From Tahibacter harae (GTDB lineage Bacteria > Pseudomonadota > Gammaproteobacteria > Xanthomonadales > Rhodanobacteraceae), in contig NZ_JANFQO010000010.1 of assembly GCF_024437735.1 (NCBI RefSeq), forward strand, positions 1 through 64,000: DNA of 64,000 nt. Direction: 5' to 3'. The notes below the pieces were generated by a model. It worked only from the letters and a program-made list of their open reading frames with translations. It was not told the origin of the DNA and did no database searches. Each line of letters begins with the position of its first letter. Positions within the stretch are counted from its first letter, which is position 1. Shown here one piece after another: positions 33,734-43,145 of this stretch. The translations under genes and the position numbers were made by a program.

Positions 33734-34520
33734 CCTGCACTGCCACCTGCTGCCCGGCATCGACGACGGCGCCGCGGACCTGGCGGCGTCGCTGGCGATG
33801 GCGCGGGCGGCGGTGGCCGACGGCATCCGCATCGTCGCCTGCACACCGCATATCTATCCGGGTCTGTACGAGAACACCGCTGCCGGCATACGCGCCGCGA
33901 CGCGGCGCCTGGCGCAGGTACTACGCGAGCACGACATAGACTTGAGCCTGGTATGGGGTGCCGACATCCATTTAGTGCCCGGCCTGCTTTCCCTGCTGCG
34001 CGACGGCAGCGTGCCGACGCTGAACGACTCGCGCTATTTCCTGCTGGAACCGCCGCACCACGTGGCGCCGCCGCGGTTCGAGGAATCGGTGTTCGAACTG
34101 ATGACAGCGGGCTACCTGCCGGTCATCACGCACCCGGAACGCCTGAGCTGGATAGAGACCCATTACGAAGTCATGCAGCGGCTGGTCCGGCGCGGTGCAT
34201 GGATGCAGGTCACTGCCGGATCGCTCGCCGGCCGCTTCGGCAGGCGGCCGCGTTATTGGGGGGAACGCATGCTGTCCGAAGGACTGGTCCATCTGCTGGC
34301 CACGGATTCGCACGGCGTCAGCCCGCGGCCGCCCCATCTGGCCGAAGGGCGCGAGCTGGCGGCGCGGCGCATCGGCGAGGCCCAGGCCACGCTGCTGGTG
34401 CGCGACCGCCCGCGGGCGGTGCTCATGAACCTGCCGCCGTCCGCGGTGCCGGCGCCGCTGATTCCCGCCCGCGGCGAAAGCGCGTGGAAACGCATGCAGG
34501 AGATGCTGCCATGGCGCTGA
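33726..34520 (+). CDS. CpsB/Wzb-type PHP-family protein tyrosine phosphatase
   Basis: Metal-dependent phosphatase of 264 aa that would dephosphorylate the Wzc-type kinase encoded two genes downstream and so control polymer export. PHP metal ligands are visible in order: DLHCHLLPGIDDG at the very start, CTPHIYPG, GADIHLVPG, VITHPERLSW and LLATDSHG. This is the CpsB/YwqE class common in Gram-positive bacteria but also present in Gram-negative clusters without a low-molecular-weight phosphatase. Confidence 0.9.
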   Translation: MIDLHCHLLPGIDDGAADLAASLAMARAAVADGIRIVACTPHIYPGLYENTAAGIRAATRRLAQVLREHDIDLSLVWGADIHLVPGLLSLLRDGSVPTLNDSRYFLLEPPHHVAPPRFEESVFELMTAGYLPVITHPERLSWIETHYEVMQRLVRRGAWMQVTAGSLAGRFGRRPRYWGERMLSEGLVHLLATDSHGVSPRPPHLAEGRELAARRIGEAQATLLVRDRPRAVLMNLPPSAVPAPLIPARGESAWKRMQEMLPWR

Positions 34521-35260
34521 TGCCGCATCGGCTGATTTCGTGGCAACACTGTTTGCTCGCCCTCGCCGTTCTACTGTGCGTCTGCGCGCTGCACGGCTGC
34601 GGCAGCCCGAACGTGCGTCCGCACGAGGCCAGGCCGGTGGCCAAGGGCGGTGCCGGCACCCTGCCGCCGCCGGATTCCATCAACGCGGAAGGCGAATACA
34701 AGGCCGTCTCCGAATACCGCATCGGCGCCAACGATCTGCTGGAAATCAATGTATTCCAGGTGGAGGAACTGGCCCGCACCCTGCGGGTGAACACGCAGGG
34801 CCAGATCTCGCTGCCGCTGCTGGGCCAGATCCAGGCCGGCGGCAGGACCGTGAGCGAGCTGGAGCGGGAAATCGCGGCGCGTCTCGCGCAGAAATACATG
34901 CAGAACCCGCAGGTGAGCATTTTCGTCAAGGAGTTCACCAGCCAGCGCGTCACGGTCGAAGGCGCCGTGCGCAAGCCGGGCATCTACGCGCTGACGGGCA
35001 AGACCAGCCTGCTGCAGGCGCTGGCGATGTCCGAGGGACTGGATCCCCTCGCCAATCCGCAGGGCATCGTGATTTTCCGGATGATCGGAGGACAGAAGAT
35101 GGGCGCGGTATTCGATATCGCGGCGATCCGCGCGGGACGCATGGAGGATCCGCTGATCTACGGCGACGACATCGTCGTGGTGGACCAGTCCGGCCCGCGC
35201 ACCGCGCTGCGCCGGTTCGTCGAGTCGATTCCCGTATTCGCGTTGTTCAGGCCATTTTGA
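34511..35260 (+). CDS. Polysaccharide export lipoprotein, Wza-like
   Basis: Outer-membrane export channel component, 249 aa. An N-terminal signal ends in a lipobox (CALHGC), so Cys would be lipidated. The Poly_export domain follows (EYRIGANDLLEINVFQVEELARTLRVNTQGQISLPLLGQI) and then one or two SLBB domains (VEGAVRKPGIYALTGKTSLLQALAMSEG). It is shorter than E. coli Wza (about 380 aa), lacking one SLBB repeat and probably the C-terminal membrane helix. The start overlaps the phosphatase gene by ten bases; an ATG nine bases later is an alternative. Confidence 0.92.
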   Translation: MALMPHRLISWQHCLLALAVLLCVCALHGCGSPNVRPHEARPVAKGGAGTLPPPDSINAEGEYKAVSEYRIGANDLLEINVFQVEELARTLRVNTQGQISLPLLGQIQAGGRTVSELEREIAARLAQKYMQNPQVSIFVKEFTSQRVTVEGAVRKPGIYALTGKTSLLQALAMSEGLDPLANPQGIVIFRMIGGQKMGAVFDIAAIRAGRMEDPLIYGDDIVVVDQSGPRTALRRFVESIPVFALFRPF

Positions 35261-35315
35261 CCCGCCTCCGCGCGGATGCGCCACGTTCACGCCCGGCGGC
35301 AGGGGTGAGGCATCC

Positions 35316-37565
35316 ATGAGTAATCCGCAAGCCAGCAGTCCTCCCGGCGGCGCTATCGCCAAGCGCGCTTCCCCGCCGGTCCCGCAGCCCGCCGCCGCCG
35401 CCGCGCCGCCGCAGGCGCTCAGCGTACGCAGCGTCGAGGACGCCGAACCGGCCGAGGCCAGCCTGCTGAATTACTGGCATATCCTGGTGAAGCGCAAATG
35501 GCTGGTGTTATCCGTGCTGGTCACCATCATGACCGTCGTGCTGGTCGCGACCCTGCTCACGCCGCCGGTGTACCGCGCCACGGCGACGCTGCAGATCGAC
35601 CTGGAGACAATCAAGGTCATCCAGACCGAGGGCATCACGCCCGGCGAGGGGATGAGCAGCCGCGACTACTACCAGACCCAGTACGAGCTGCTGAAGACCC
35701 GCGCCCTGGCCGAACGTGTCGCGGCCAGGCTGCCGGAGGAACTGCTGCCCTCGGTGCATGAAAGCCTCGCGCCGAGCGCGCTGGCTCGGCTGATGGGCAT
35801 GCTGCGCGGCCGGCCCGCTGCCGACCCGGCCGCGGTCCCGCTCGACAAGGACCGGCTCGCGGCGTTCGTGCAGAACAACATGCGGGTGGAGCCGGTGCGC
35901 AATTCGCGCCTGGTGCGCTTGCATTTCGACAGTCTGCAGCCCGGCTTCTCGGCGACCATGGCCAACACCATCGCCGATGCCTTCATCACTGCCAACATCG
36001 ACCGGCGCTTCGATGCCTCTGCCTATGCCAAGCAATACCTGGAGGAACGCCTGCAGCAGCTCAAGCTGAAGCTGGAGGATTCGGAAAAACAGCTGGTCGA
36101 ATTTGCCCAGCAGGAAGGCATCGTGAGCGTGGACGAGCAGCAATCGCCCGCGGCACAGGAGCTGCAGCGCATCAACGAAAGCCTGGCAGCGGCCCAGCAG
36201 CAGCGCATCGAGGCCGAGGCGAAGCTGCACCGCGCCCAGCAGACGGCGCCGGAGGCGCTGCCGGAAGTCCTGCTCAGCAGCATCGTCAGCCAGCTCAAAA
36301 ACCGCCGCACCGAGCTGATGAGCCAGTACCAGGACAAACTGCGCATCTTCAAGCCGGACTATCCAGCCATGACCCAGCTCCAGGGCCAGATCAACGAAGT
36401 GGACCAGCAACTGGGCCAGGAGATCAGCCGCATCAAGCAATCGGTCAAGGCAGAATACGAAAGCGCCCGCAACACGGAATCCATGCTGGCTTCGCGCCTG
36501 GCCCAGCTCAAGCTGCAGCTGCTGGACCTGCAGGGCCGCAGCATCCAGTACAACATCATCCGGCGCGAGGTCGACACCAACCGTCAGCTCTACGACGGCC
36601 TGCTGCAGCGCTACAAGGAAATTGGCGTCGCCGGCGGCATCGGCGCCAACAACATTTCGGTGGTGGACCGGGCGCGGGCGCCGCGCGGCCGCTACAGCCC
36701 CAGCCTGACGCGCAACCTGGCCCTGGGCCTTCTGGTGGGCCTGGCGGCGGGCTTGTTGCTCGCGCTGATGATCGAGCGCCTGGACGACACGATCAAGATG
36801 CCCGAAGACGTGGAGCGGCAGTTCGGCCTCGCCGTGCTCGGCGTGATCCCGCGCATCAGGCGCGGCTCGCCGCTGGCGGAACTGAAGAACCCGCGCTCGG
36901 CTTTCTCGGAATCCTACCGCTCCGTGCGCACGGCGCTGCAGTTCTCCACCGATACCGGCGTGCCCAGGACCTTGTTCATCACCAGCTCCACGCCCGGCGA
37001 GGGCAAAAGCACCACGGCGCTGACCTTGTCCATGCATTTTGCGCAACTGGGAAAACGTGTACTGCTGATAGACGCAGACCTGCGCAATCCCAGCCTGCAT
37101 CATCTGCTGTCGGTGTCCAACGAGGCTGGCCTCAGCAACTACCTCTCCGGCGCGAGCCGGCCGCTGCGCAACCTCTGCCGCACGCGGGTGAAGAACCTGA
37201 CCTGCCTGTGCTCGGGGCCACTGCCGCCCAATCCAGCGGAACTGCTGGCCGGGCCGCGCATGGTCAGCCTGCTGCAGCTAGCCGCCGCGTCCTTCGACCA
37301 GGTCATCATCGACGGGCCGCCAGTGCTGGGCATTGCTGATTCCGCCATCCTGTCCAATCTCTCGGGCGGCACCGTGCTGGTAGTCGAGTCCGGCAGCACG
37401 CGGCGCGGCTACGGACGGACCGTGCTGCGGCGCCTGGTATCCGCACGCGCGCGCGTGCTGGGCGTGGTGCTGACCAAGCTGGATCCGCGTTCGCAAGGAG
37501 CCGGCTACGGCTACGGCTACTACGCCTATGCAGAAGGCGCGCCCAAGAAACTCGGCCACGCCTGA
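35316..37565 (+). CDS. Chain-length regulator and tyrosine autokinase, Wzc-like
   Basis: Inner-membrane co-polymerase of 749 aa that sets chain length and drives export. A Pro/Ala-rich cytoplasmic N-terminus is followed by membrane helix 1 (about residues 65-88), a large periplasmic part with coiled-coil helices (DSEKQLVEFAQQEGI region) and the Wzz/GNVR-like end, then helix 2 (LALGLLVGLAAGLLLALMI). The BY-kinase domain shows Walker A TSSTPGEGKSTTA, Walker A' LLIDADLRNP and Walker B VIIDGPPV. The C-terminus has the expected tyrosine cluster (GYGYGYYAY), the site of autophosphorylation. Together with the Wza-like and CpsB-like proteins it makes the export control unit. Confidence 0.94.
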   Translation: MSNPQASSPPGGAIAKRASPPVPQPAAAAAPPQALSVRSVEDAEPAEASLLNYWHILVKRKWLVLSVLVTIMTVVLVATLLTPPVYRATATLQIDLETIKVIQTEGITPGEGMSSRDYYQTQYELLKTRALAERVAARLPEELLPSVHESLAPSALARLMGMLRGRPAADPAAVPLDKDRLAAFVQNNMRVEPVRNSRLVRLHFDSLQPGFSATMANTIADAFITANIDRRFDASAYAKQYLEERLQQLKLKLEDSEKQLVEFAQQEGIVSVDEQQSPAAQELQRINESLAAAQQQRIEAEAKLHRAQQTAPEALPEVLLSSIVSQLKNRRTELMSQYQDKLRIFKPDYPAMTQLQGQINEVDQQLGQEISRIKQSVKAEYESARNTESMLASRLAQLKLQLLDLQGRSIQYNIIRREVDTNRQLYDGLLQRYKEIGVAGGIGANNISVVDRARAPRGRYSPSLTRNLALGLLVGLAAGLLLALMIERLDDTIKMPEDVERQFGLAVLGVIPRIRRGSPLAELKNPRSAFSESYRSVRTALQFSTDTGVPRTLFITSSTPGEGKSTTALTLSMHFAQLGKRVLLIDADLRNPSLHHLLSVSNEAGLSNYLSGASRPLRNLCRTRVKNLTCLCSGPLPPNPAELLAGPRMVSLLQLAAASFDQVIIDGPPVLGIADSAILSNLSGGTVLVVESGSTRRGYGRTVLRRLVSARARVLGVVLTKLDPRSQGAGYGYGYYAYAEGAPKKLGHA

Positions 37566-37577
37566 CGGAGACGCAGC

Positions 37578-38930
37578 GTGAGCGACGCCGTCGACCTGAT
37601 GCTGGGTGTGTTCCGCTCGCCGGCGCGCTCGGCGGGGCTGCGCATGCGCGAACTGCCCGACGGCCTACTCGATGTAATCCGCATCGCCGCCGGTGACGAG
37701 GCCGCCACAGCCGCGGCAAGCGCCAGCACCAGCCTTGATGACGCCGACCTCCACCTCGCCGCCGGCCTGCTGCTGCATAACCTGTGCTTTTTCGACGGCG
37801 CTGACGCTTACCGCACCCTGGGGGTGCGCCCGCAGGACGACGCCGCGCAGATCAAGCAGCACTATCGCTGGCTGGTGCGCTGGCTGCATCCCGACCGCGA
37901 CCCGGACAATCTGCACGGGGTGTTTGCCGACCGCATCAACCGCGCCTGGAATGCGCTGCGCACACCGGAGCGGCGCGCCCGCTACGACCAGGACCTGCAC
38001 GCGGCCGGCGACGTAGGCACGGCCGGCATCCGGGTCGTAGACACCTCGGCGCTGCTGCGCGCATGGGCCGAGCCCTCGCCGGGGACGCTGCTGTCGGCCC
38101 GGGCGGTGCAGCGCCTGCCGCGGTTCGTGGCGGCCGGCGCGGGCGCCTTCGCGCTAGCTACGGTGGCCCTGGGCGCCTGGATGGCATCACTGGAAATGGA
38201 AACGGCGCCACCGGGACCGGCGACGCACTCCGCACCCGAGGCGCGCCCGGCCGGCGGGCTGGAACGCGCATCGCTCGCCGGCGCTGTCGCCACGTCGCCG
38301 GTGCCGGCTTCGACGTTCGGGCCGCCGAACGGGGCACCGCCGCCGATGACGCCGCCGATCATTGCCGCACCGCCGCGACAGACGGCTGCGGCCGGCACGC
38401 CTAGACCTGCGGCGGCGCCAGAACCGGCGGCACGGTCCCGCGAGCCGCCGCCGCGGTACAACCGCAATGCCGCGGTCGCAGCAGCGCCGCCCACGTCCGC
38501 AGCGCCGCCCCGCCCATCCGCAGCAATTCCGCAGCCTGCCACCGCACCGGCTGCCGCGGTCGCGGTTCTTTCCAGCAGCGAGCTGCGCGAGTTCGTCGAG
38601 CGCTTCGAGCGCCTTTACACGGCCGACGATGTCGAGCGATTCCTCGCCCTGTTCAGCCCCGGCGCGCGGGGCAACAAAGGCAACTATGCCGACCTCGCCG
38701 GCGACTATCGTCGCCTCTTCGAGCAGCGCCGCCACCGCCGGCTGTCCCTGTCCGACCTGCGCTGGGAAATTGACGGCGACCGCGCCGCGGGCAACGGCCG
38801 CTATGCGGCCTGGGTCGGCCCCGGCGTGGGCAAGCCCGAAAGCCATACCCACGGCCAGATCCTGCTGCAGCTCACGCGGGACGCACACGGACTGCGCATC
38901 ACCCGGCTGCATCACACGGTGAGCCCGTAG
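37578..38930 (+). CDS. Membrane protein with J domain and C-terminal SnoaL-like region
   Basis: A 450-aa protein that starts with GTG after ACGGAG. A helical N-terminal region precedes a DnaJ-type J domain (about residues 78-135) with an intact His-Pro-Asp at 104-106 (WLHPDRD). A likely membrane helix follows (about 178-200), then a long Ala/Pro linker of about 120 residues and a C-terminal domain (about 335-450; LREFVERFERLYTADDVERF and later HGQILLQLTRD) that resembles nuclear-transport-factor-2/SnoaL folds. It may recruit Hsp70 to the export machinery. Such fusions in exopolysaccharide operons are not known to me as a characterised family. Confidence 0.78.
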   Translation: MSDAVDLMLGVFRSPARSAGLRMRELPDGLLDVIRIAAGDEAATAAASASTSLDDADLHLAAGLLLHNLCFFDGADAYRTLGVRPQDDAAQIKQHYRWLVRWLHPDRDPDNLHGVFADRINRAWNALRTPERRARYDQDLHAAGDVGTAGIRVVDTSALLRAWAEPSPGTLLSARAVQRLPRFVAAGAGAFALATVALGAWMASLEMETAPPGPATHSAPEARPAGGLERASLAGAVATSPVPASTFGPPNGAPPPMTPPIIAAPPRQTAAAGTPRPAAAPEPAARSREPPPRYNRNAAVAAAPPTSAAPPRPSAAIPQPATAPAAAVAVLSSSELREFVERFERLYTADDVERFLALFSPGARGNKGNYADLAGDYRRLFEQRRHRRLSLSDLRWEIDGDRAAGNGRYAAWVGPGVGKPESHTHGQILLQLTRDAHGLRITRLHHTVSP

Positions 38931-40189
38931 TGGTTGCCCCAAGGCCGGATTTCCGCCGGCATCTGGCCAAGGCCGTGCTGCTCGCGGCCGCCGCGGCCAC
39001 CGCCTGGAAAGCCCTCGTCCTGGGCCTCGGCGCGCTGTATCAGGCAGACCCCGGCCATGCGACGACGCTGGACCAGGGCAATGCCAGCGCCGCGCTGGCC
39101 CTGGCGAAACAGGCCGCTGCCAGACCGGACCTGCGTCAGCGTGCAGGCGACGCCGTGCGCCGCGCTCTCACGCAGCGGCCGGTGGACGGGCGCCTGTTCC
39201 GCGCACTGGCGCAGCTGGACCAGGGCGATGCGACAGCAGCGCGCCGGCGGTGGCAGGCTGCCGCGCTGCTGCGTCCCGCCGATGTGCAGGCACGCGCCTG
39301 GCTGGCGGACGAGGCCGTGGCCCAGGGCGATTTCATCGCCGCGCTGGAGCACACCGACGCGCTGCTGCGCGTCGCGCCCGCCCAGACCAAGAACCTGTTT
39401 CCCATCCTCGCGCAGTGGCTCAGCAGCGGCGAGCACACCGCGGCCTTCGCGCAAACATTGGAACAGCGCCCCCCCTGGCGACGCTCCTTCGCCGACTACC
39501 TGGCGCGGGAAGGCACCGCGGCGTCGCTTTATTCCTTTGCGCAGGTGGCACAGCGCCTGCGCCGCGGCCCCGCACCGCTGGATCCGCAGGAAGCCCGCGG
39601 CCTGGTCAACCGGCTGGTGCAGGAGCAGGATTTCGAGCGCGCCTACCTGCTCTGGCGTTCCGTGTTGCCGCCACTGCAGGAAAGCGCCGGCATGCTCTAC
39701 AACGGCGGCTTCGAAATGCCGGCCAGCGCCGCGGCTTTTGACTGGACCCTGCGCTCCACTCCCGGTGCCGGAGTCTCGGTGGAGGATGGCGGGACGTCCC
39801 GTGGCAAGGTCCTGCGCCTACGTTTCAGCGGCGTGCCGGTGACCGGGATCGGCGTGGAGCAGACATTGCTGTTGCCCCGCGGCGTGTATCGCTTCCTCGG
39901 TCAGGCACGACAGCAGGACCGGCACGGTACACCGCTAGAGTGGCGTATCTATTGCCTGGCCGGATCGTCGCGCCTGGTCGCGACCGGACCGCTCGCGCAA
40001 GACGACCACGACTGGTCAAGCTTCGATTTCCGCCTGGCTGTGCCCGCCGAGGACTGTTCCGCCCAGCGTCTGCAGCTTGCCGCGAAACGCGACGCGGCCG
40101 GGCGGCCGCTTGCCGGCACAGTCTGGTTCGACGATCTCGCAGTCCAGGCGCAGGCCTCTCCCGGCGGCCCGCCACCCGCGCACCGCTAA
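38930..40189 (+). CDS. TPR-like protein with C-terminal carbohydrate-binding-like domain
   Basis: A 419-aa protein with an N-terminal hydrophobic segment (AVLLAAAAATAWKALVLGLGAL), so it is likely anchored or exported. Residues about 55-250 form tetratricopeptide-like helices (ALAQLDQGDATAARRRWQAA). Residues about 255-410 look like a beta-sandwich carbohydrate-binding fold: NGGFEMP at its start, then alternating beta strands and ending in VWFDDLAVQA. The GTG start overlaps the stop of the J-domain gene by one base. A periplasmic scaffold for polymer handling is an inference. Confidence 0.75.
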   Translation: MVAPRPDFRRHLAKAVLLAAAAATAWKALVLGLGALYQADPGHATTLDQGNASAALALAKQAAARPDLRQRAGDAVRRALTQRPVDGRLFRALAQLDQGDATAARRRWQAAALLRPADVQARAWLADEAVAQGDFIAALEHTDALLRVAPAQTKNLFPILAQWLSSGEHTAAFAQTLEQRPPWRRSFADYLAREGTAASLYSFAQVAQRLRRGPAPLDPQEARGLVNRLVQEQDFERAYLLWRSVLPPLQESAGMLYNGGFEMPASAAAFDWTLRSTPGAGVSVEDGGTSRGKVLRLRFSGVPVTGIGVEQTLLLPRGVYRFLGQARQQDRHGTPLEWRIYCLAGSSRLVATGPLAQDDHDWSSFDFRLAVPAEDCSAQRLQLAAKRDAAGRPLAGTVWFDDLAVQAQASPGGPPPAHR

Positions 40190-40200
40190 CCCGCGTCGCC

Positions 40201-40230
40201 TTGCCTGGGGTGCGGAAGCGGGTCTAGACT
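40201..40230 (+). promoter_or_regulatory. Candidate internal promoter
   Basis: TTGCCT and TAGACT are separated by 18 bases in the only 100-base gap in the first half of the operon. The -10 hexamer TAGACT is the same as in the promoter at 24898-24926. Confidence 0.35.
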
Positions 40231-40290
40231 GGCGCCCGGTCGCTACTTTTTAGCGTTCTGGCTTATTGCCAAAAGCGACGGGAGACCTGC

Positions 40291-40758
40291 ATGAAGTTCC
40301 ATCTCGTTCTCGCGCTCGTCCTGCTCTGTCCGCTGGCCCATGCCCAGGCCGTTGCGCCCGATGTTCCGATAGCCACCATCGCCGCCGTCACCGGCGAAGT
40401 GATGCTGGCCCAGGGTGCCCAGATAGCCCCCGCCAAAGCCGGCGCCACGCTCCAGGCCGGCGACCGCGTCATGACCATGGACGACGCGGACGTGCTGATC
40501 GCCTTCGCCGACGGTTGCAACCAGCGCCTGCCTGGCCAGTCGCTGCTCGCCATCGGCGAGACCTCCGGCTGCGACCAGGGCCCCGGCCGGCTGCGTTCGT
40601 TCCGGCAAGCCATCGGCGAACCCGGCGGAGGCGCAGCCGCGCCGCCCCGCCTGAGCACCGGTGAAAAAGTCACCGTCGCCGCCGCCGTGCTGGTACCGCT
40701 GCTGTGGCTGTGGGATCACAACCGCGACGACGACGGGCGCGAGCCGGTCAGCCGCTGA
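40291..40758 (+). CDS. Small exported protein with C-terminal membrane helix
   Basis: A 155-aa protein with a clear signal peptide (MKFHLVLALVLLCPLAHAQA). The mature part is a short beta-rich segment (TIAAVTGEVMLAQG... GDRVMTMDDADVLIAFADGC) resembling the start of FecR-type domains, then a Gly/Pro stretch, a predicted membrane helix (VTVAAAVLVPLLWLW) and a charged tail (DHNRDDDGRE). Two Cys could form a disulfide. I do not recognise a named family. It directly abuts the polymerase/ligase gene. Confidence 0.7.
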   Translation: MKFHLVLALVLLCPLAHAQAVAPDVPIATIAAVTGEVMLAQGAQIAPAKAGATLQAGDRVMTMDDADVLIAFADGCNQRLPGQSLLAIGETSGCDQGPGRLRSFRQAIGEPGGGAAAPPRLSTGEKVTVAAAVLVPLLWLWDHNRDDDGREPVSR

Positions 40759-42222
40759 GTGCCATTGACCGCCCTGCGCACGGATCGCACCAGTTCATGG
40801 GAAGCGACGCACCGCGCCGCTACGGCGCCGGTGCCGGTCCACCCACTGGAATACGCCTGCTGGCTGCTGCTCGCGCTGGGCGCGATCATGGGCGGCCTGT
40901 CGTTCTTTTCCTGGCGCGACGGCGCGCTGGCCCTGCTCGCGCTGCCGGTGCTGCTGCTGGCGCTGTGGCCGTGGCCGCCGCAGCGACCGGATCGGGCGCT
41001 GCGGCACCGGACAGCGGCCGCGCTGATGCTGGCCGCCCTGCCCCTGATCTACCTGCTGCCGCTGCCACTGGAACTAGCGGCGCATCTGCCGGGCCGCACC
41101 GTACGTCTGCAGGCGGCGATCGAGGAACTGGGACCGGCGGCCTGGACGACCGTATCGCTTGCCGCGGATGACACGTGGCAGGCCTGGCTCAAACTGGTTC
41201 CCGGCCTTGCCCTGTTCCTGGCGGCACTGCGCCTGCCGGATACGCGACAGCGGCGCCTCCTCGGCGCCATCCTCGCTATCGTGATGCTGCAGGCGCTCTG
41301 GGGCCTGGCTCAGGTATCCGGCGACACCGACAGCAGCCTGTTGTTCTACGGTGCCGCGGACGATCACCGCGCCAGCGGCAGCTTCGCCAACCGCAATCAC
41401 TTCGCCAGCCTGCTGCTGCTCGGTCTGCCGCTGCTGGCCGTGCTGTCAGCCGGCGGCGGCTGGGATTGGCGGCAGGCGCCGCAGGCCGGCTGGCGCCTGA
41501 TGGGCGCCACAGGGCTGCTGCTGGTGACGACGGCCCTGCTCGCGTCACGTTCGCGGGCGGCCGCAGGCCTGCTGGTGCTGGAGGCCGGTCTCTTTTGCTT
41601 GTGGCTACTGCGCCGGCGCGGCCTGTCGCCGCGGCTGCTGGGTGGAGGCCTGGCGCTGGGTCTGGCGGCGGGGCTGTATTTCGCGGCATATCTGGTGCCG
41701 GGCGGACTGGAGCTGGACAGCGCCGACGGGCGTCTGGGCGTGCTGCAGCGCTCGCTGACGGCGGCGCTGGCATTTTTCCCGCTGGGTGCCGGGCCCGGCA
41801 CGTTCGGCAGCGTGTTTCCCGGCTTCGACACCCTGGCTACGCTGGACAAGGTCTACATCAACCACGCCCACAACGATCTGCTGGAGCTGCTGTTCGAACT
41901 GGGCATGGTAGGCGCGGCGCTCTATGCGGGCGCACTGGGGCTGCTGGCTGCGGCGCTCTGGCGCCATGTGGTCCGGCGCGGCGGCGACGCAGTGGAATGG
42001 GCCTGCGTGCTGGGGCTGTGCGCCGTGGCGGCGCATGGCGCGGTGGATTATCCGCTGCGCGTACCGCTGGTCGCGATGGTGACGCTGACATTTCTGGGCG
42101 TGGTGCTGCGGCCGGCCGCCACGCCGCCTCCGCGCCGGAATGGCGTGGACGCCAGGGCCGCGTCTGCCAAGGCGTGGCCCTGGCCCACGCAGGCAGGGCC
42201 CGGCCCACGGAGCGCCCCTTGA
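40759..42222 (+). CDS. O-antigen ligase/polymerase-like membrane protein (Wzy candidate)
   Basis: A multi-pass membrane protein (487 aa, about eleven helices) of the Wzy/WaaL superfamily. The large periplasmic loop includes GSFANRNHFASLLLLGLPL and FPLGAGPGTFGSVFPGF, followed by INHAHNDLLELLFELGMVG, the conserved His-containing motif of the family. It probably polymerises the repeat units delivered by the flippase encoded two genes downstream. The start is a GTG immediately after the preceding stop codon. Confidence 0.88.
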   Translation: MPLTALRTDRTSSWEATHRAATAPVPVHPLEYACWLLLALGAIMGGLSFFSWRDGALALLALPVLLLALWPWPPQRPDRALRHRTAAALMLAALPLIYLLPLPLELAAHLPGRTVRLQAAIEELGPAAWTTVSLAADDTWQAWLKLVPGLALFLAALRLPDTRQRRLLGAILAIVMLQALWGLAQVSGDTDSSLLFYGAADDHRASGSFANRNHFASLLLLGLPLLAVLSAGGGWDWRQAPQAGWRLMGATGLLLVTTALLASRSRAAAGLLVLEAGLFCLWLLRRRGLSPRLLGGGLALGLAAGLYFAAYLVPGGLELDSADGRLGVLQRSLTAALAFFPLGAGPGTFGSVFPGFDTLATLDKVYINHAHNDLLELLFELGMVGAALYAGALGLLAAALWRHVVRRGGDAVEWACVLGLCAVAAHGAVDYPLRVPLVAMVTLTFLGVVLRPAATPPPRRNGVDARAASAKAWPWPTQAGPGPRSAP

Positions 42223-43106
42223 ATCATTCCCGCTTCGGACCAGGGCCATGCGGGTATCTGCGCCGCCGCCTGCGCAACGCCTGCGCAGAACGGCTGGCGC
42301 GCAGCAATGCTGCCGTCGCGGCACCGCAGATCGCCTGCTTTCCCCGCGACTATATCGGCCGGCTCATCGTCGCGAACGGGTTCTACGACGATCTCGCCCT
42401 GCATTGCCTGTTCACGCGGACCTTCGCCGGCCGGCTGGAAACCTTCCGCGACGGCACCGCCCTGGACGTTGGCGCCAACATCGGCAATCACAGCCTGTGG
42501 TTCGCGCGCTTCTTCCGCCGCGTCATCGCCTTTGAACCCAATCCGGTCTGCGTACGCCTGTTCGAAGCCTCCGTCCTGATGAACCAGCTGCACCACGTGA
42601 CCCTGGTGGCACAGGGACTGAGCGATCACGCCGGGCCGGCACTGCTGCACTCCAACCTACAGGGTAACCTCGGTGGGTCCAGCCTTTCCGCGGCGGGCCG
42701 CGCCGGCGCCACACAGTCGTTTCCGATACGCCTCTCGCGCGGCGACGATGCGTTGGCGCCGATCACGGATGTACCGCCCGTGCGCCTGGTCAAGCTCGAC
42801 GTCGAAGGACACGAACACGCCGCGCTGCGCGGGCTCCAACAAACCCTGCGACGCGACCAGCCGCTGGTGCTGTTCGAGAGCATGCAGGCCTCCGGGCCCG
42901 ACGGCAGTGCGGCGATTCTCGACACGCTGCGTCAGCTGGGATACCGGCACACCTACGTCATGCAAAGCGATACCGCGCCGCGCTCCAACGCGCTGTTCCG
43001 CCTGCTGCGGCGGCTGACGCGCGGGTACCAGCTCACCGTGCTGGAGGTGGACCAGCCGGACGACCGCTTTCACAGCCACATCATTGCCGCGGCCGATGCG
43101 CTCTGA
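42219..43106 (+). CDS. FkbM-family methyltransferase (copy 1)
   Basis: SAM-dependent O-methyltransferase of 295 aa, probably modifying a sugar of the polymer. Motif I is ALDVGANIGNHSLWFARFF, then AFEPNPVC; the C-terminal FkbM signature VKLDVEGHEHAALRG is present. The start appears to be a TTG that overlaps the previous stop (TTGA); there is no in-frame ATG nearby. It is a close paralogue of the protein at 45439-46338; both share the unusual N-terminal block CFPxDxIG and EPNPVCxRLFEAxxLMNQ. Confidence 0.88.
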   Translation: MNHSRFGPGPCGYLRRRLRNACAERLARSNAAVAAPQIACFPRDYIGRLIVANGFYDDLALHCLFTRTFAGRLETFRDGTALDVGANIGNHSLWFARFFRRVIAFEPNPVCVRLFEASVLMNQLHHVTLVAQGLSDHAGPALLHSNLQGNLGGSSLSAAGRAGATQSFPIRLSRGDDALAPITDVPPVRLVKLDVEGHEHAALRGLQQTLRRDQPLVLFESMQASGPDGSAAILDTLRQLGYRHTYVMQSDTAPRSNALFRLLRRLTRGYQLTVLEVDQPDDRFHSHIIAAADAL

Positions 43107-43145
43107 GCGGGAAGCCCCCGTTTCCCTGCGGCGCGGGCGCGGACC

